Made by a program: the position numbers and the translations under genes. Source: CAYXVJ01 sp964558445 (GTDB taxonomy: Bacteria > Bacillota > Clostridia > Saccharofermentanales > Fastidiosipilaceae). Taken from it: a DNA stretch of 11,316 bases. The notes below the pieces were generated by a model. It made no database searches, was not told the DNA's origin, and saw only the letters and a program-made list of their open reading frames with translations. This document shows positions 1 to 5,916 of the stretch, in pieces. Numbering within the stretch: position 1 is the stretch's first letter; every line of letters starts with the position of its first letter. Where the stretch lies: assembly GCA_964558445.1 (NCBI GenBank), contig CAZLEA010000051.1:1-11316 (forward strand), written 5' to 3'.

Positions 1-560
1 AAGTGGCTGATGTCTTCGATACTCTCGCTGGCAAAGCGAAGTACCTGACGCACCGTCGCCCGGCAATCGTCCAGGCCGGCGGGGTAGGGATGCTCGGGCG
101 CCAGGCGGTAATCGACCGACATGAGTGTCTTACCCGTCGTGTCCGCGATATTGGCGCAGAGCTTGGAATATGTGTCGATGTTGCCGGTCGTCCAGCCACC
201 CCCGTGGAAGAAGATGAAGCTGCCGGGTATGGTGTCCTTGAGTTTGTTTCGTACGCCGCCCGCGTTCTCCATGACCAATTGCTTCTTGAGATCCGTCGGC
301 AGCTCGATGTCCTGAGGCCTAACGTTCAAGTTGATATGCTCGATGATGTCGCTGCTGATCGGGTCGAGGTCGTGCGGCTCGAAGACGCGCACCGGAATCT
401 CGCGATTACCGACCATGATGTGGCGGTCGAATGCATGATAGAGCTCGTCGCCGGGTGCCCTCGTGATCTCTTGGATCTTCCGGATCGCCTTGTAGCGGCC
501 ACGGATGCTGATCTTGATTCGAGATAGCAGTTTAATGATGAATAAACGTAGTCGCTGCAT
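1..560 (-). CDS. alpha/beta-hydrolase, acetyl-esterase/HSL type (3'-truncated by window edge)
   Basis: Reading the - strand from ATG at 560-558 gives an open frame of 186 codons with no stop before the left edge, so the gene is partial at its C-terminus. HGGGW at residues 119-123 is the oxyanion-hole motif of the hormone-sensitive-lipase/acetyl-esterase group, and DYRLAPEHPYP from residue 150 is the next conserved block. The nucleophile block (GDSAG) normally lies about 40 residues after DYRLAPE and would fall just outside the window; Asp and His of the triad are also outside. The start is favoured by a strong Shine-Dalgarno (GAGGAGG) ten or so bases upstream. The N-terminus is basic with a short hydrophobic patch (residues 6-12) and no clear signal peptide. 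Between the strand motif VRVFEP (57-62) and the strand before HGGGW there are about 50 residues, roughly 40 more than usual. Likely hydrolyses short-chain carboxyl esters; the substrate is unknown. Transcribed divergently from the ATPase operon. Confidence 0.88.
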   Translation of the reverse strand, partial: MQRLRLFIIKLLSRIKISIRGRYKAIRKIQEITRAPGDELYHAFDRHIMVGNREIPVRVFEPHDLDPISSDIIEHINLNVRPQDIELPTDLKKQLVMENAGGVRNKLKDTIPGSFIFFHGGGWTTGNIDTYSKLCANIADTTGKTLMSVDYRLAPEHPYPAGLDDCRATVRQVLRFASESIEDISH

Positions 561-573
561 CCGTACCTCCTCA
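561..573 (-). promoter_or_regulatory. strong ribosome binding site of the hydrolase gene
   Basis: On the - strand the sequence TGAGGAGGTACGG directly precedes the ATG at 560. GAGGAGG is a near-perfect match to the anti-Shine-Dalgarno with about 5 nt spacing. It decides the start codon over an ATG at 575-573, which overlaps the SD itself. Confidence 0.7.
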
Positions 574-575
574 TG

Positions 576-592
576 AGCCGACGAACTCGGCT
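576..592 (-). promoter_or_regulatory. hairpin in the hydrolase leader, next to the RBS
   Basis: AGCCGA (576-581) and TCGGCT (587-592) are perfect 6-bp inverted arms around a 5-nt loop, extendable by G-U pairs. In the - strand transcript this hairpin ends about 3 nt before the Shine-Dalgarno of the hydrolase. It could stabilise the mRNA 5' end or modulate ribosome access. It lacks a U-tract on either strand, so it is not a standard terminator. Confidence 0.35.
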
Positions 593-671
593 TGCTCTCT
601 ACAGGCCTCTTGATATCTTCTCCATTGTACCTGATTTCACGAGCTTGCATCGGTACGGATTCGGCGCGAAA

Positions 672-719
672 TTGTGGACGCTGCTGTGAACTTGTGCTAA
701 TCTGAATCCTAGATATTCT
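672..719 (+). promoter_or_regulatory. candidate sigma70-type promoter(s) for the ATPase operon
   Basis: Two weak arrangements can be drawn. (1) TTGTGG at 672-677, 18-nt spacer, extended -10 TGT-GCTAAT with hexamer at 696-701. (2) TTGTGC at 692-697, 16-nt spacer, TATTCT at 714-719. Neither is close to consensus; the location, 60-110 nt upstream of the first ATPase gene in the only long non-coding stretch before it, is the main argument. An inverted repeat CTAGA-TAT-TCTAG (709-721) overlaps the second -10 and sits at the expected transcription start of the first. The rest of the 561-781 gap shows no gene. Confidence 0.3.
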
Positions 720-781
720 AGCCAACAATTGATCAGAATAGTGCGTTTTGTCATTGCTGAGAATGAAGGGAAACAGATCGT

Positions 782-1108
782 ATGGCAGATAAACTGTGGG
801 AGGCAATCGCCCCCTTGGAAGCAGAAGCGGACCAAATCCTGGAGGCAGCGCGCCAAGAAGCGCAAGCGATCGTACGTGATGCACGATTGGAAGCCGAGGC
901 GCTGGCAGAGCGTTCTGCAAGCGCGAGGCAGAAGCAAGCCGCCCAGACCGATGAGCGCATCGACTTGGAGCTTCGCCTCGCATCCGAACAAGCCGCAAGC
1001 GACGCCGAACAGGTAGCCGCAGGTATCGTGGCAGAAGCCCGTCCGAGGATGGACCTGGCCGTCGACCGTGTAGTGGAAAGGATCTTGAGTACTCGTGGCA
1101 ATCGTTAG
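782..1108 (+). CDS. ntpF: V-type ATPase peripheral-stalk subunit H/G-like (NtpF-type)
   Basis: A 108-residue, highly charged, Ala/Glu/Arg/Gln-rich protein with almost no hydrophobic core and no Pro or Gly over about residues 14-80, i.e. a long helix/coiled coil. Size and composition fit the small stalk subunit (called H or G; NtpF in E. hirae) that pairs with subunit E to form the peripheral stalks linking the catalytic head to membrane subunit I. It is the first gene of the operon, the same place as ntpF in E. hirae. The ATG at 782 is preceded by GAAGGGAAA about 10 nt upstream, a moderate Shine-Dalgarno. Its 3' end overlaps the start of the I-subunit gene by 14 nt, suggesting translational coupling. 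Sequence of this family is poorly conserved, so the identity rests on size, composition and position; coding potential itself is clear. Confidence 0.85.
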   Translation: MADKLWEAIAPLEAEADQILEAARQEAQAIVRDARLEAEALAERSASARQKQAAQTDERIDLELRLASEQAASDAEQVAAGIVAEARPRMDLAVDRVVERILSTRGNR

Positions 1109-3062
1109 TATGAAGAAGGTTTCCATGATCGGTCTCGAAGGTGATCACCAGAAGCTGCTCACCAGACTGGCCGACCTCGGAATGGTCGATATCGAAGAGA
1201 TAGAAGAAGACAGACCGGAGTACCGAGAGGCCGCGCACCAACGCGTCGTGGCTTATCGCGAGGAGATCAGCGAGTACCGCTCGAGACAAGAACGCTTGGC
1301 GGACTTGATCACCAGAAGTTCCGATCTGAGACATATCAAGAAACCTATGTTTACCGTCCGCCGCACCGTCGAGGCCGATGCCCTCTATCTGGCAGGCCAA
1401 GACGAAGAAGCGATCATGGCGGATGCGTCCAGGCTCGAATACCTGCAGGTACACGAGGGGCGCGTACAAGAGCAGCGCCTCAGCGTAGAGAAGCGCCGCG
1501 ATGCACTCGCCGAGTGGCACGACCTCGTGCTGCCCGAGCGAGAAGATCGCCGCTCCGAGCGACTCGCCATGCGGTTTGGCACGATGCCGGATCGGGCGTC
1601 TCTCGATGCCGCCAAGCAAGCGCTGGGCGAGGGACTGGAATCCTATGCGATCCAGGTCGTGAAGCAGGGCGAGACAAGCCTCGCCGTAGCCGTACTCTTC
1701 TTGCGAGAAGAAGAGGCCAGGGGCGAGCGTATCCTCCACTTGAATCATTTCGCACCCTTCCCGGATACGGGAGACAAGAAGCTTCGTGGTGACCTCCGGA
1801 GAGCCTATGAGACGGCCACCGCGGAATTGAAGCGCTTGAGTACAGAACTTCTGGCAATCCGCGAGGAGAGCCTGGAGCTTGCGAAGCGCATGGAGGACTT
1901 CGAGTGCCTCTACGATTACTATCAGCAGAAGGCAGCGGAGCTTATCTCTGCGGCCAAGCTTCTGGAATCGAGACACGTCTTCGTGTTGGAGGGCTATGTC
2001 CCTGCCAAGCGCGTCCAGGTGCTGACAGACTTGCTTCAGGGCGAGTTCTCCTTGGCGATCGATCTGGTTGATCCGGAGGCCGATGACGATATCCCCGTCT
2101 TGTTGCAGAATCACGCGCTGGTCGAGCCCTATGAGGCGATCGTCGAGACGTTTAGTATGCCGAAGCCACTGGTGGATCCGGATCCGACCTTTGTGATGAG
2201 TATCTTCTATGCTCTCTCCTTCGGTCTGATGCTCGGCGACGTGGGCTACGGCTTCTTGCTCAGTCTTGTTTGCGGCATACTTGTTTGGAAGGTCAAGGTA
2301 GAGGGGAACATGCGTAAGATGTGCAAGCTCTTCTTCCAGACCGGTATCGTGAGTATGTTCTTCGGCTTGATGTTCGGCGGCTTCTTCGGTAACGCGGTTA
2401 CGGAGATCAGCGGCGGTGCCGTGAACTTCCCGACTGTCTGGTTCGACCCGATGGGCGACCCGATCAAGATGATGATCTGGAGCGTCGTGTTCGGCGTCCT
2501 GCACATCTTCGGCGGTATGGGCCTCGATATCTATAAGAAGATCAAGAACGGTGAGACCTATGATGCTATCTTCTCGGTCGCGCCGTGGTTTCTCATCATT
2601 GTCGGCCTCGGCCTGATGCTGCTTGGCATAAGCTGGGCACAGTGGCTGGCTCTCGGTGGTGCGTTCGTGGTCCTCTTCTTCTCGACCAGGGAGAAGAACC
2701 CGATCAAGCGTATCTTCGGCGGGCTTGGCGGCCTCTATGGCGTGACTGGCTACTTCAGTGATTTATTATCGTATACACGCATTCTTGCTCTCGCCCTCTG
2801 TACCTCGGTTATCGCGATGGTCGTCAACATGATGGCCATGCTGCCCGGTATCAAGGGTGTGGGCTTCATCTTCTTCTTACTGATCATGCTCTTGGGACAT
2901 GCCTTGAACCTCGCCCTATCCGCGCTCAGTGCCTATGTGCACACCACGAGACTGCAATATGTCGAGTTCTTCGGTAAGTTCTATGAGGGTGGCGGACGGC
3001 TGTTCGACCCGCTGCGGGTAGACAGCAAATACACCAAGACGGTTGCCAAGGCGACCGAATAA
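1095..3062 (+). CDS. ntpI: V-type ATPase membrane stator subunit I (a-subunit homologue)
   Basis: 655 residues in two halves. Residues 1 to about 350 are a cytoplasmic, charged, coiled-coil-rich arm that contacts the peripheral stalks. From about 365 onward there is a membrane domain with seven to eight hydrophobic segments, beginning with the typical DPTFVMSIFYALSFGLMLGD block. The segment DLLSYTRILALAL carries R562, equivalent to the essential arginine that faces the K-ring carboxylate during ion translocation. The C-terminal signature GHALN (from G601) followed by VH-RLQYVEFF-KFYEGGG is also conserved. The GTG at 1095 was chosen as start because it yields MAIVSMKKVSMIGL, matching the usual MAIVKMKK beginning of this family; ATG at 1110 would remove five conserved residues. 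GTG plus a 14-nt overlap with the preceding gene points to coupled, modest translation, fitting one copy per complex. Confidence 0.97.
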   Translation: MAIVSMKKVSMIGLEGDHQKLLTRLADLGMVDIEEIEEDRPEYREAAHQRVVAYREEISEYRSRQERLADLITRSSDLRHIKKPMFTVRRTVEADALYLAGQDEEAIMADASRLEYLQVHEGRVQEQRLSVEKRRDALAEWHDLVLPEREDRRSERLAMRFGTMPDRASLDAAKQALGEGLESYAIQVVKQGETSLAVAVLFLREEEARGERILHLNHFAPFPDTGDKKLRGDLRRAYETATAELKRLSTELLAIREESLELAKRMEDFECLYDYYQQKAAELISAAKLLESRHVFVLEGYVPAKRVQVLTDLLQGEFSLAIDLVDPEADDDIPVLLQNHALVEPYEAIVETFSMPKPLVDPDPTFVMSIFYALSFGLMLGDVGYGFLLSLVCGILVWKVKVEGNMRKMCKLFFQTGIVSMFFGLMFGGFFGNAVTEISGGAVNFPTVWFDPMGDPIKMMIWSVVFGVLHIFGGMGLDIYKKIKNGETYDAIFSVAPWFLIIVGLGLMLLGISWAQWLALGGAFVVLFFSTREKNPIKRIFGGLGGLYGVTGYFSDLLSYTRILALALCTSVIAMVVNMMAMLPGIKGVGFIFFLLIMLLGHALNLALSALSAYVHTTRLQYVEFFGKFYEGGGRLFDPLRVDSKYTKTVAKATE

Positions 3063-3150
3063 GACAAGTTATTTTGTCATGATTAACGGCTTGTACCTCG
3101 GCCGACTGACCGGGGAGAGATAGACAAACAGTGAAACGCAGGAGGTTTCT
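3063..3150 (+). promoter_or_regulatory. 88-nt leader of subunit K gene with stem-loops and strong RBS
   Basis: This is the longest spacer inside the operon. It holds a small inverted repeat GACAA/TTGTC (3063-3067/3074-3078) and a stem CCTCGG/CCGGGG (3096-3101/3110-3115, one G-U pair, 8-nt loop) containing the palindrome TCGGCCGA (3098-3105). It ends in CAGGAGG (3139-3145) with 5-nt spacing to ATG 3151, the strongest Shine-Dalgarno on the + strand of the window. No convincing internal promoter is seen: TTGTCA at 3074 has no -10 partner. The arrangement suits raised translation or mRNA processing for the multi-copy K subunit; that role is inferred. Confidence 0.45.
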
Positions 3151-3651
3151 ATGACACTATTGGTACGTTTTTTTGAGGAATTGTTCTCGGGAGCAGGTCT
3201 GGCTATGTTGGGCGGTGTCCTGACGGCATTGATCGCCGGTATCGGATCTGCCAAGGCAGTCGGTCGGGTCGGTCAGGTCGCAACGGGCGTCTTGACGGAA
3301 GAACCCAGTATCTTCGGTAAGCTCATCATCTTGCAGGCACTGCCCGGCACACAGGGCATCTACGGTCTTCTGGTCTGGTTCTTCGTCATGATCTTCGGCG
3401 GTTTCTTCGATGGCAACGCAGGTGATATTACGATCGTCCAGGGCATGCTCTATGTCCTCGCTTGCCTACCCATGATGATTGTCGGCTACAAGTCCGCCAT
3501 CTTACAGGGTAAGGTCGCCGCAGACGGTGTGGCTCTCGTTGCCAAGCGTCCGGAAGAACAGTCCAAGGCTATCGTGCTCGCAGCCATGGTCGAGACCTAT
3601 GCCATCTTGGCTCTGCTGGTTTCTATCTTGTCGGTCATGAACGTTCGCTAA
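3151..3651 (+). CDS. ntpK: V-type ATPase rotor-ring subunit K (proteolipid, Na+-type ligand set)
   Basis: 166 residues with four hydrophobic helices, i.e. the fused double hairpin of V-type proteolipids. Helix 2 contains LPGTQG (L64, T67, Q68), helix 3 ends in LQGKVAADG (Q119), and helix 4 contains AMVETYAIL with the single ion-carrying carboxylate E148. These correspond to L61, T64, Q65, Q110 and E139, which ligate Na+ in the E. hirae NtpK ring crystal structure; the first hairpin has Gln in place of a carboxylate, as expected. GIGSAKA (31-37) in helix 1 and AKRPEE in the loop before helix 4 are further family marks. It is about ten residues longer than E. hirae NtpK, mostly in the loop between helices 2 and 3. 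The ring contains around ten copies in E. hirae, consistent with the separate leader and very strong RBS here. Na+ coupling is inferred from the ligand set. Confidence 0.97.
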   Translation: MTLLVRFFEELFSGAGLAMLGGVLTALIAGIGSAKAVGRVGQVATGVLTEEPSIFGKLIILQALPGTQGIYGLLVWFFVMIFGGFFDGNAGDITIVQGMLYVLACLPMMIVGYKSAILQGKVAADGVALVAKRPEEQSKAIVLAAMVETYAILALLVSILSVMNVR

Positions 3652-3696
3652 ACCGACGTTCCTTGGGCCACAAGTCAGAGAAACGAGGGTAGAGGC

Positions 3697-4305
3697 ATGT
3701 TAGAAGGATTAGACAAGGTTCGTGACAGTGTATTGAAGCGTGCGAACGCCGAGGCGAAACAGATATTAGACGAGGCACGTTCGGAGGCCGAGGCCATCTT
3801 GGCCGGAGCCGAAGCCGAGCAAGCCCGCCTGGATCAAGAACAAGCGCAGCAGCAGGAGCAGCGCCGCTCGCGTGCACTGACGAGAGTTCGTTCGATGAGC
3901 GAGCTTGAGCGCCGCCGCGTGATACTAGAGGCCAAGCAGCACTTGATCGACGAGACGCTGGAAGAAGCGATGACCAGGCTTAGCGAATTACCCGATGCCG
4001 AGCGCGAAGCGTTCTATCTGAATCTGCTTCGTGATGTTGCGGCAGACGGACAGACCATTCGCTTCTCGCCTCTGGACTTGGGGATTGCCCAAGAGGTGAT
4101 CCGGAAGTCCGGCTACAAGCTCGAGCTTGGCGAAACAGATGACAAGTTCACGGGCGGCTTCGTCCTCGAAGAGGGACGTGTCCGCTGGCGCTTCAGCTTC
4201 GCTGCGATCCTCGGTGCTGACCGAGAAACGTATGTCGAGCTTGCGGCCAGGACGCTCTATTCGCCCGAGACGGCGGAGGAGAACACAGAGAGGGATGGCA
4301 GATGA
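3697..4305 (+). CDS. ntpE: V-type ATPase peripheral-stalk subunit E
   Basis: 202 residues, close to the usual 190-205. Residues 1 to about 110 form a charged, Ala/Glu/Arg-rich helix that pairs with the small H/G subunit. The C-terminal globular domain carries GGFVLEEGRVRWRFSFAAIL from residue 153, the family's GGF(I/V) signature that docks onto the top of subunit B. ATG at 3697 is preceded by GAGGG with about 7-nt spacing. It lies 45 nt after subunit K, a spacer in which I see no terminator. Its stop codon overlaps the start of the C-subunit gene (ATGA, 4302-4305). The protein ends in RDGR, the same four residues as the next gene's product, because the two junctions share a nucleotide cassette (see findings). 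Confidence 0.95.
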   Translation: MLEGLDKVRDSVLKRANAEAKQILDEARSEAEAILAGAEAEQARLDQEQAQQQEQRRSRALTRVRSMSELERRRVILEAKQHLIDETLEEAMTRLSELPDAEREAFYLNLLRDVAADGQTIRFSPLDLGIAQEVIRKSGYKLELGETDDKFTGGFVLEEGRVRWRFSFAAILGADRETYVELAARTLYSPETAEENTERDGR

Positions 4306-5516
4306 CGAATCGATTCTCAGCTAAGGCACGGACACGATTCGGTCGCAAGCCGCTTCGCTGGGATAGAGAAGGCTTGTCGGATACGTCATACGCCCATGCA
4401 TCTGGTCGTATACGTCTCTTGGAGGAGCGCTTCCTCGGATTCTCCGATTTCGAGAAATTGGTGGATCCGCAGACAAGCGACAGCGAGCGAGGACAGATTC
4501 TGGATTCGGCCTCATACCCCGCGGCAAGCGGACTCGAAGAGCGTGTGCTCTCCGGACGCGGCGAGAACAATCGACTCCTTCGGGAGCTCGATAAGGACGG
4601 CCCGCTGACGAGAGCGCTGTTGCTCGATATCGATTACCATAATCTGAAGAGCTTGTTGAAGCACTATCTCTTAGCCGAAGAGGGACTCCGTGATGCGAGT
4701 ACCGAAGCGGATGAGAGTCTCATAGCTGAGACGAAGCTTCCCCAAGCCGTACAACGCGTCTTGATTCCGGACGGTTATACGGATGTACACACGATCAGAA
4801 GAGCGATACTAGACTTGATCGCGATCGATCGGTTCGATCTGGAAGCTGCCGCGGTAGCAGCCGATCCGGATGAGGCCGAGCGGGTACCGGGATCCATCGA
4901 TCCCGAGCTGAAGCGTTCGATCGCGAAGCTGATCCTGGCATGGTACGAACACCCTGAGGCACTGACCCTGTCGCTTGAAGCGGATAAGCTCTACTTCGAG
5001 CATGCGAGATTGATTGCGGCGGATCCGAAGACGGGTTCGGCTAGCGGTTTCCTCCGGGACTACTTCAGTCTCAAGGCGGATATCGCCAATCTCCAGATGC
5101 TGCTTCGCGTCAGACGATTCCGCGGCGGCGAGGCTTATCTCAAGCGAATTCTCGTATCCGGTGGCGAGGTCGATCCGGCGAAGCTGGTCGGCTTGTACGA
5201 CAAGAGTACCCAAGAGATCATCGAGCTCTGGCATGCGGAGGGCGGTCTGACGAAGGAGTTGTCGAAGTATATCCAAGCGGTCGAAGAACATGACGACGTC
5301 TGGGCGCTCGGCGAAGCATCGGATAACCTCTTGATGCGCCTGGCAGAGCATGGCAGACGCCAGACCTTCAGTGCGGATACACTGGCCGGCTTCTGGCTCA
5401 GCAGACAGATTGAGGGACAGAATTTGCGAATTCTGTTTAGTGGTCTGGAGCGCGGCTATAGCGGTGAGAGCCTTTTGCACTTACTAAGACATGTATACAG
5501 GAGAGATGGCAGATGA
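4302..5516 (+). CDS. ntpC: V-type ATPase subunit C (d-subunit homologue), enlarged
   Basis: 404 residues. This funnel-shaped subunit sits on the K ring and sockets the central axle (D/F). The family beginning (D-YAxAxxRIRxLExRLL) is seen as DTSYAHASGRIRLLEERFL from residue 27, so there is a basic N-terminal extension of about 26 residues. FLRDYFSLKADIANLQMLLR in the second half matches the D-x-NL-x-LR repeat of the family, and near the C-terminus FWLSRQIEGQNLRILFSG matches its last conserved helix. Typical members have about 330-350 residues; besides the N-terminal extension, a less conserved acidic stretch around 175-205 adds length. ATG 4302 has GAGAGGGA upstream and overlaps the E stop by 4 nt; an in-frame TTG at 4374 would give a more standard N-terminus, but its SD-like sequence is too close. 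Translationally coupled at both ends. Confidence 0.93.
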   Translation: MTNRFSAKARTRFGRKPLRWDREGLSDTSYAHASGRIRLLEERFLGFSDFEKLVDPQTSDSERGQILDSASYPAASGLEERVLSGRGENNRLLRELDKDGPLTRALLLDIDYHNLKSLLKHYLLAEEGLRDASTEADESLIAETKLPQAVQRVLIPDGYTDVHTIRRAILDLIAIDRFDLEAAAVAADPDEAERVPGSIDPELKRSIAKLILAWYEHPEALTLSLEADKLYFEHARLIAADPKTGSASGFLRDYFSLKADIANLQMLLRVRRFRGGEAYLKRILVSGGEVDPAKLVGLYDKSTQEIIELWHAEGGLTKELSKYIQAVEEHDDVWALGEASDNLLMRLAEHGRRQTFSADTLAGFWLSRQIEGQNLRILFSGLERGYSGESLLHLLRHVYRRDGR

Positions 5517-5902
5517 ATGAGATAGCAGTCTTGGGCGATCTGGGCAGTGTCATCGGTTTCCGTGGCCTCGGCTTCACCGTCGTGGCGGTCGAATCGGACA
5601 CGGACGTTGTCGAGCGACTGAGTGAGTTGATTGAAGAAGAGCGTTATGCCGTAATCTACTTGACCGAACCGGTAGCCGAACAGTGCGAGAGCATCCTGCG
5701 CGAGCGACAAGATGCTTATCTGCCGGCCCTGATACCGATCCCGTCCGCCTCGCAGAAGAGCGGATTCGGGATGCGAAACGTAGAGGAAGCGGTGCGTAAG
5801 GCGGTCGGTTTCGACGTGCTGAGCATCATGGCGGAGAATACGGGCGGTATCGGCGAAGCAGAAGATGAAGACGACTATATCGGCGAGACCGAGATCTATT
5901 GA
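5513..5902 (+). CDS. ntpG: V-type ATPase central-axle subunit F (NtpG-type), with acidic C-terminal tail
   Basis: 129 residues. The core has the small Rossmann-like F-subunit fold: LGDLGSVIGFRGLGFTVV (7-24), the strand RYAVIYLTEPVA (44-55), then LIPIPS (73-78) and SGFGMRNVEEAVRKAVGFDVL ending near residue 103. In the family the protein normally stops about here (roughly 100-108 residues). This one continues for some 26 more residues, rich in Glu and Asp (EAEDEDD at 115-121) and ending in ETEIY. Subunit F binds the middle of subunit D and stimulates ATP hydrolysis in E. hirae (where it is NtpG). ATG 5513 overlaps the C-subunit stop (ATGA) and is served by AGGAGAG about 8 nt upstream. The tail is uninterrupted in frame up to TGA at 5900-5902. 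Confidence 0.94.
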   Translation: MNEIAVLGDLGSVIGFRGLGFTVVAVESDTDVVERLSELIEEERYAVIYLTEPVAEQCESILRERQDAYLPALIPIPSASQKSGFGMRNVEEAVRKAVGFDVLSIMAENTGGIGEAEDEDDYIGETEIY

Positions 5903-5916
5903 AGAGGGAGACATGA

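Noticed and set aside
326..574. 82-codon open frame on the - strand starting at an ATG 14 nt upstream of the hydrolase start
   Set aside because: It is out of frame with the hydrolase, its start overlaps the Shine-Dalgarno, and its Ser/Arg/Thr-rich product is typical of a shadow frame; the hydrolase frame carries HGGGW and DYRLAPE.
599..1126. 175-codon open frame on the - strand opposite the first ATPase gene
   Set aside because: It runs antisense through the promoter region and the stalk-subunit gene, has no visible family motif and no good RBS; the + strand gene fits operon order.
1110..3062. ATG at 1110 as start of subunit I
   Set aside because: It has no Shine-Dalgarno and removes the conserved MAIVSMKK beginning supplied by GTG 1095.
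3063..3120. Rho-independent terminator or internal promoter between subunits I and K
   Set aside because: The stems are short, no T-run follows, and TTGTCA at 3074 has no acceptable -10 at 16-18 nt.
4809..5480. 223-codon open frame antisense to subunit C
   Set aside because: Shadow of a GC-rich gene; its reading gives no recognised motif, whereas the + strand shows conserved C-subunit blocks.
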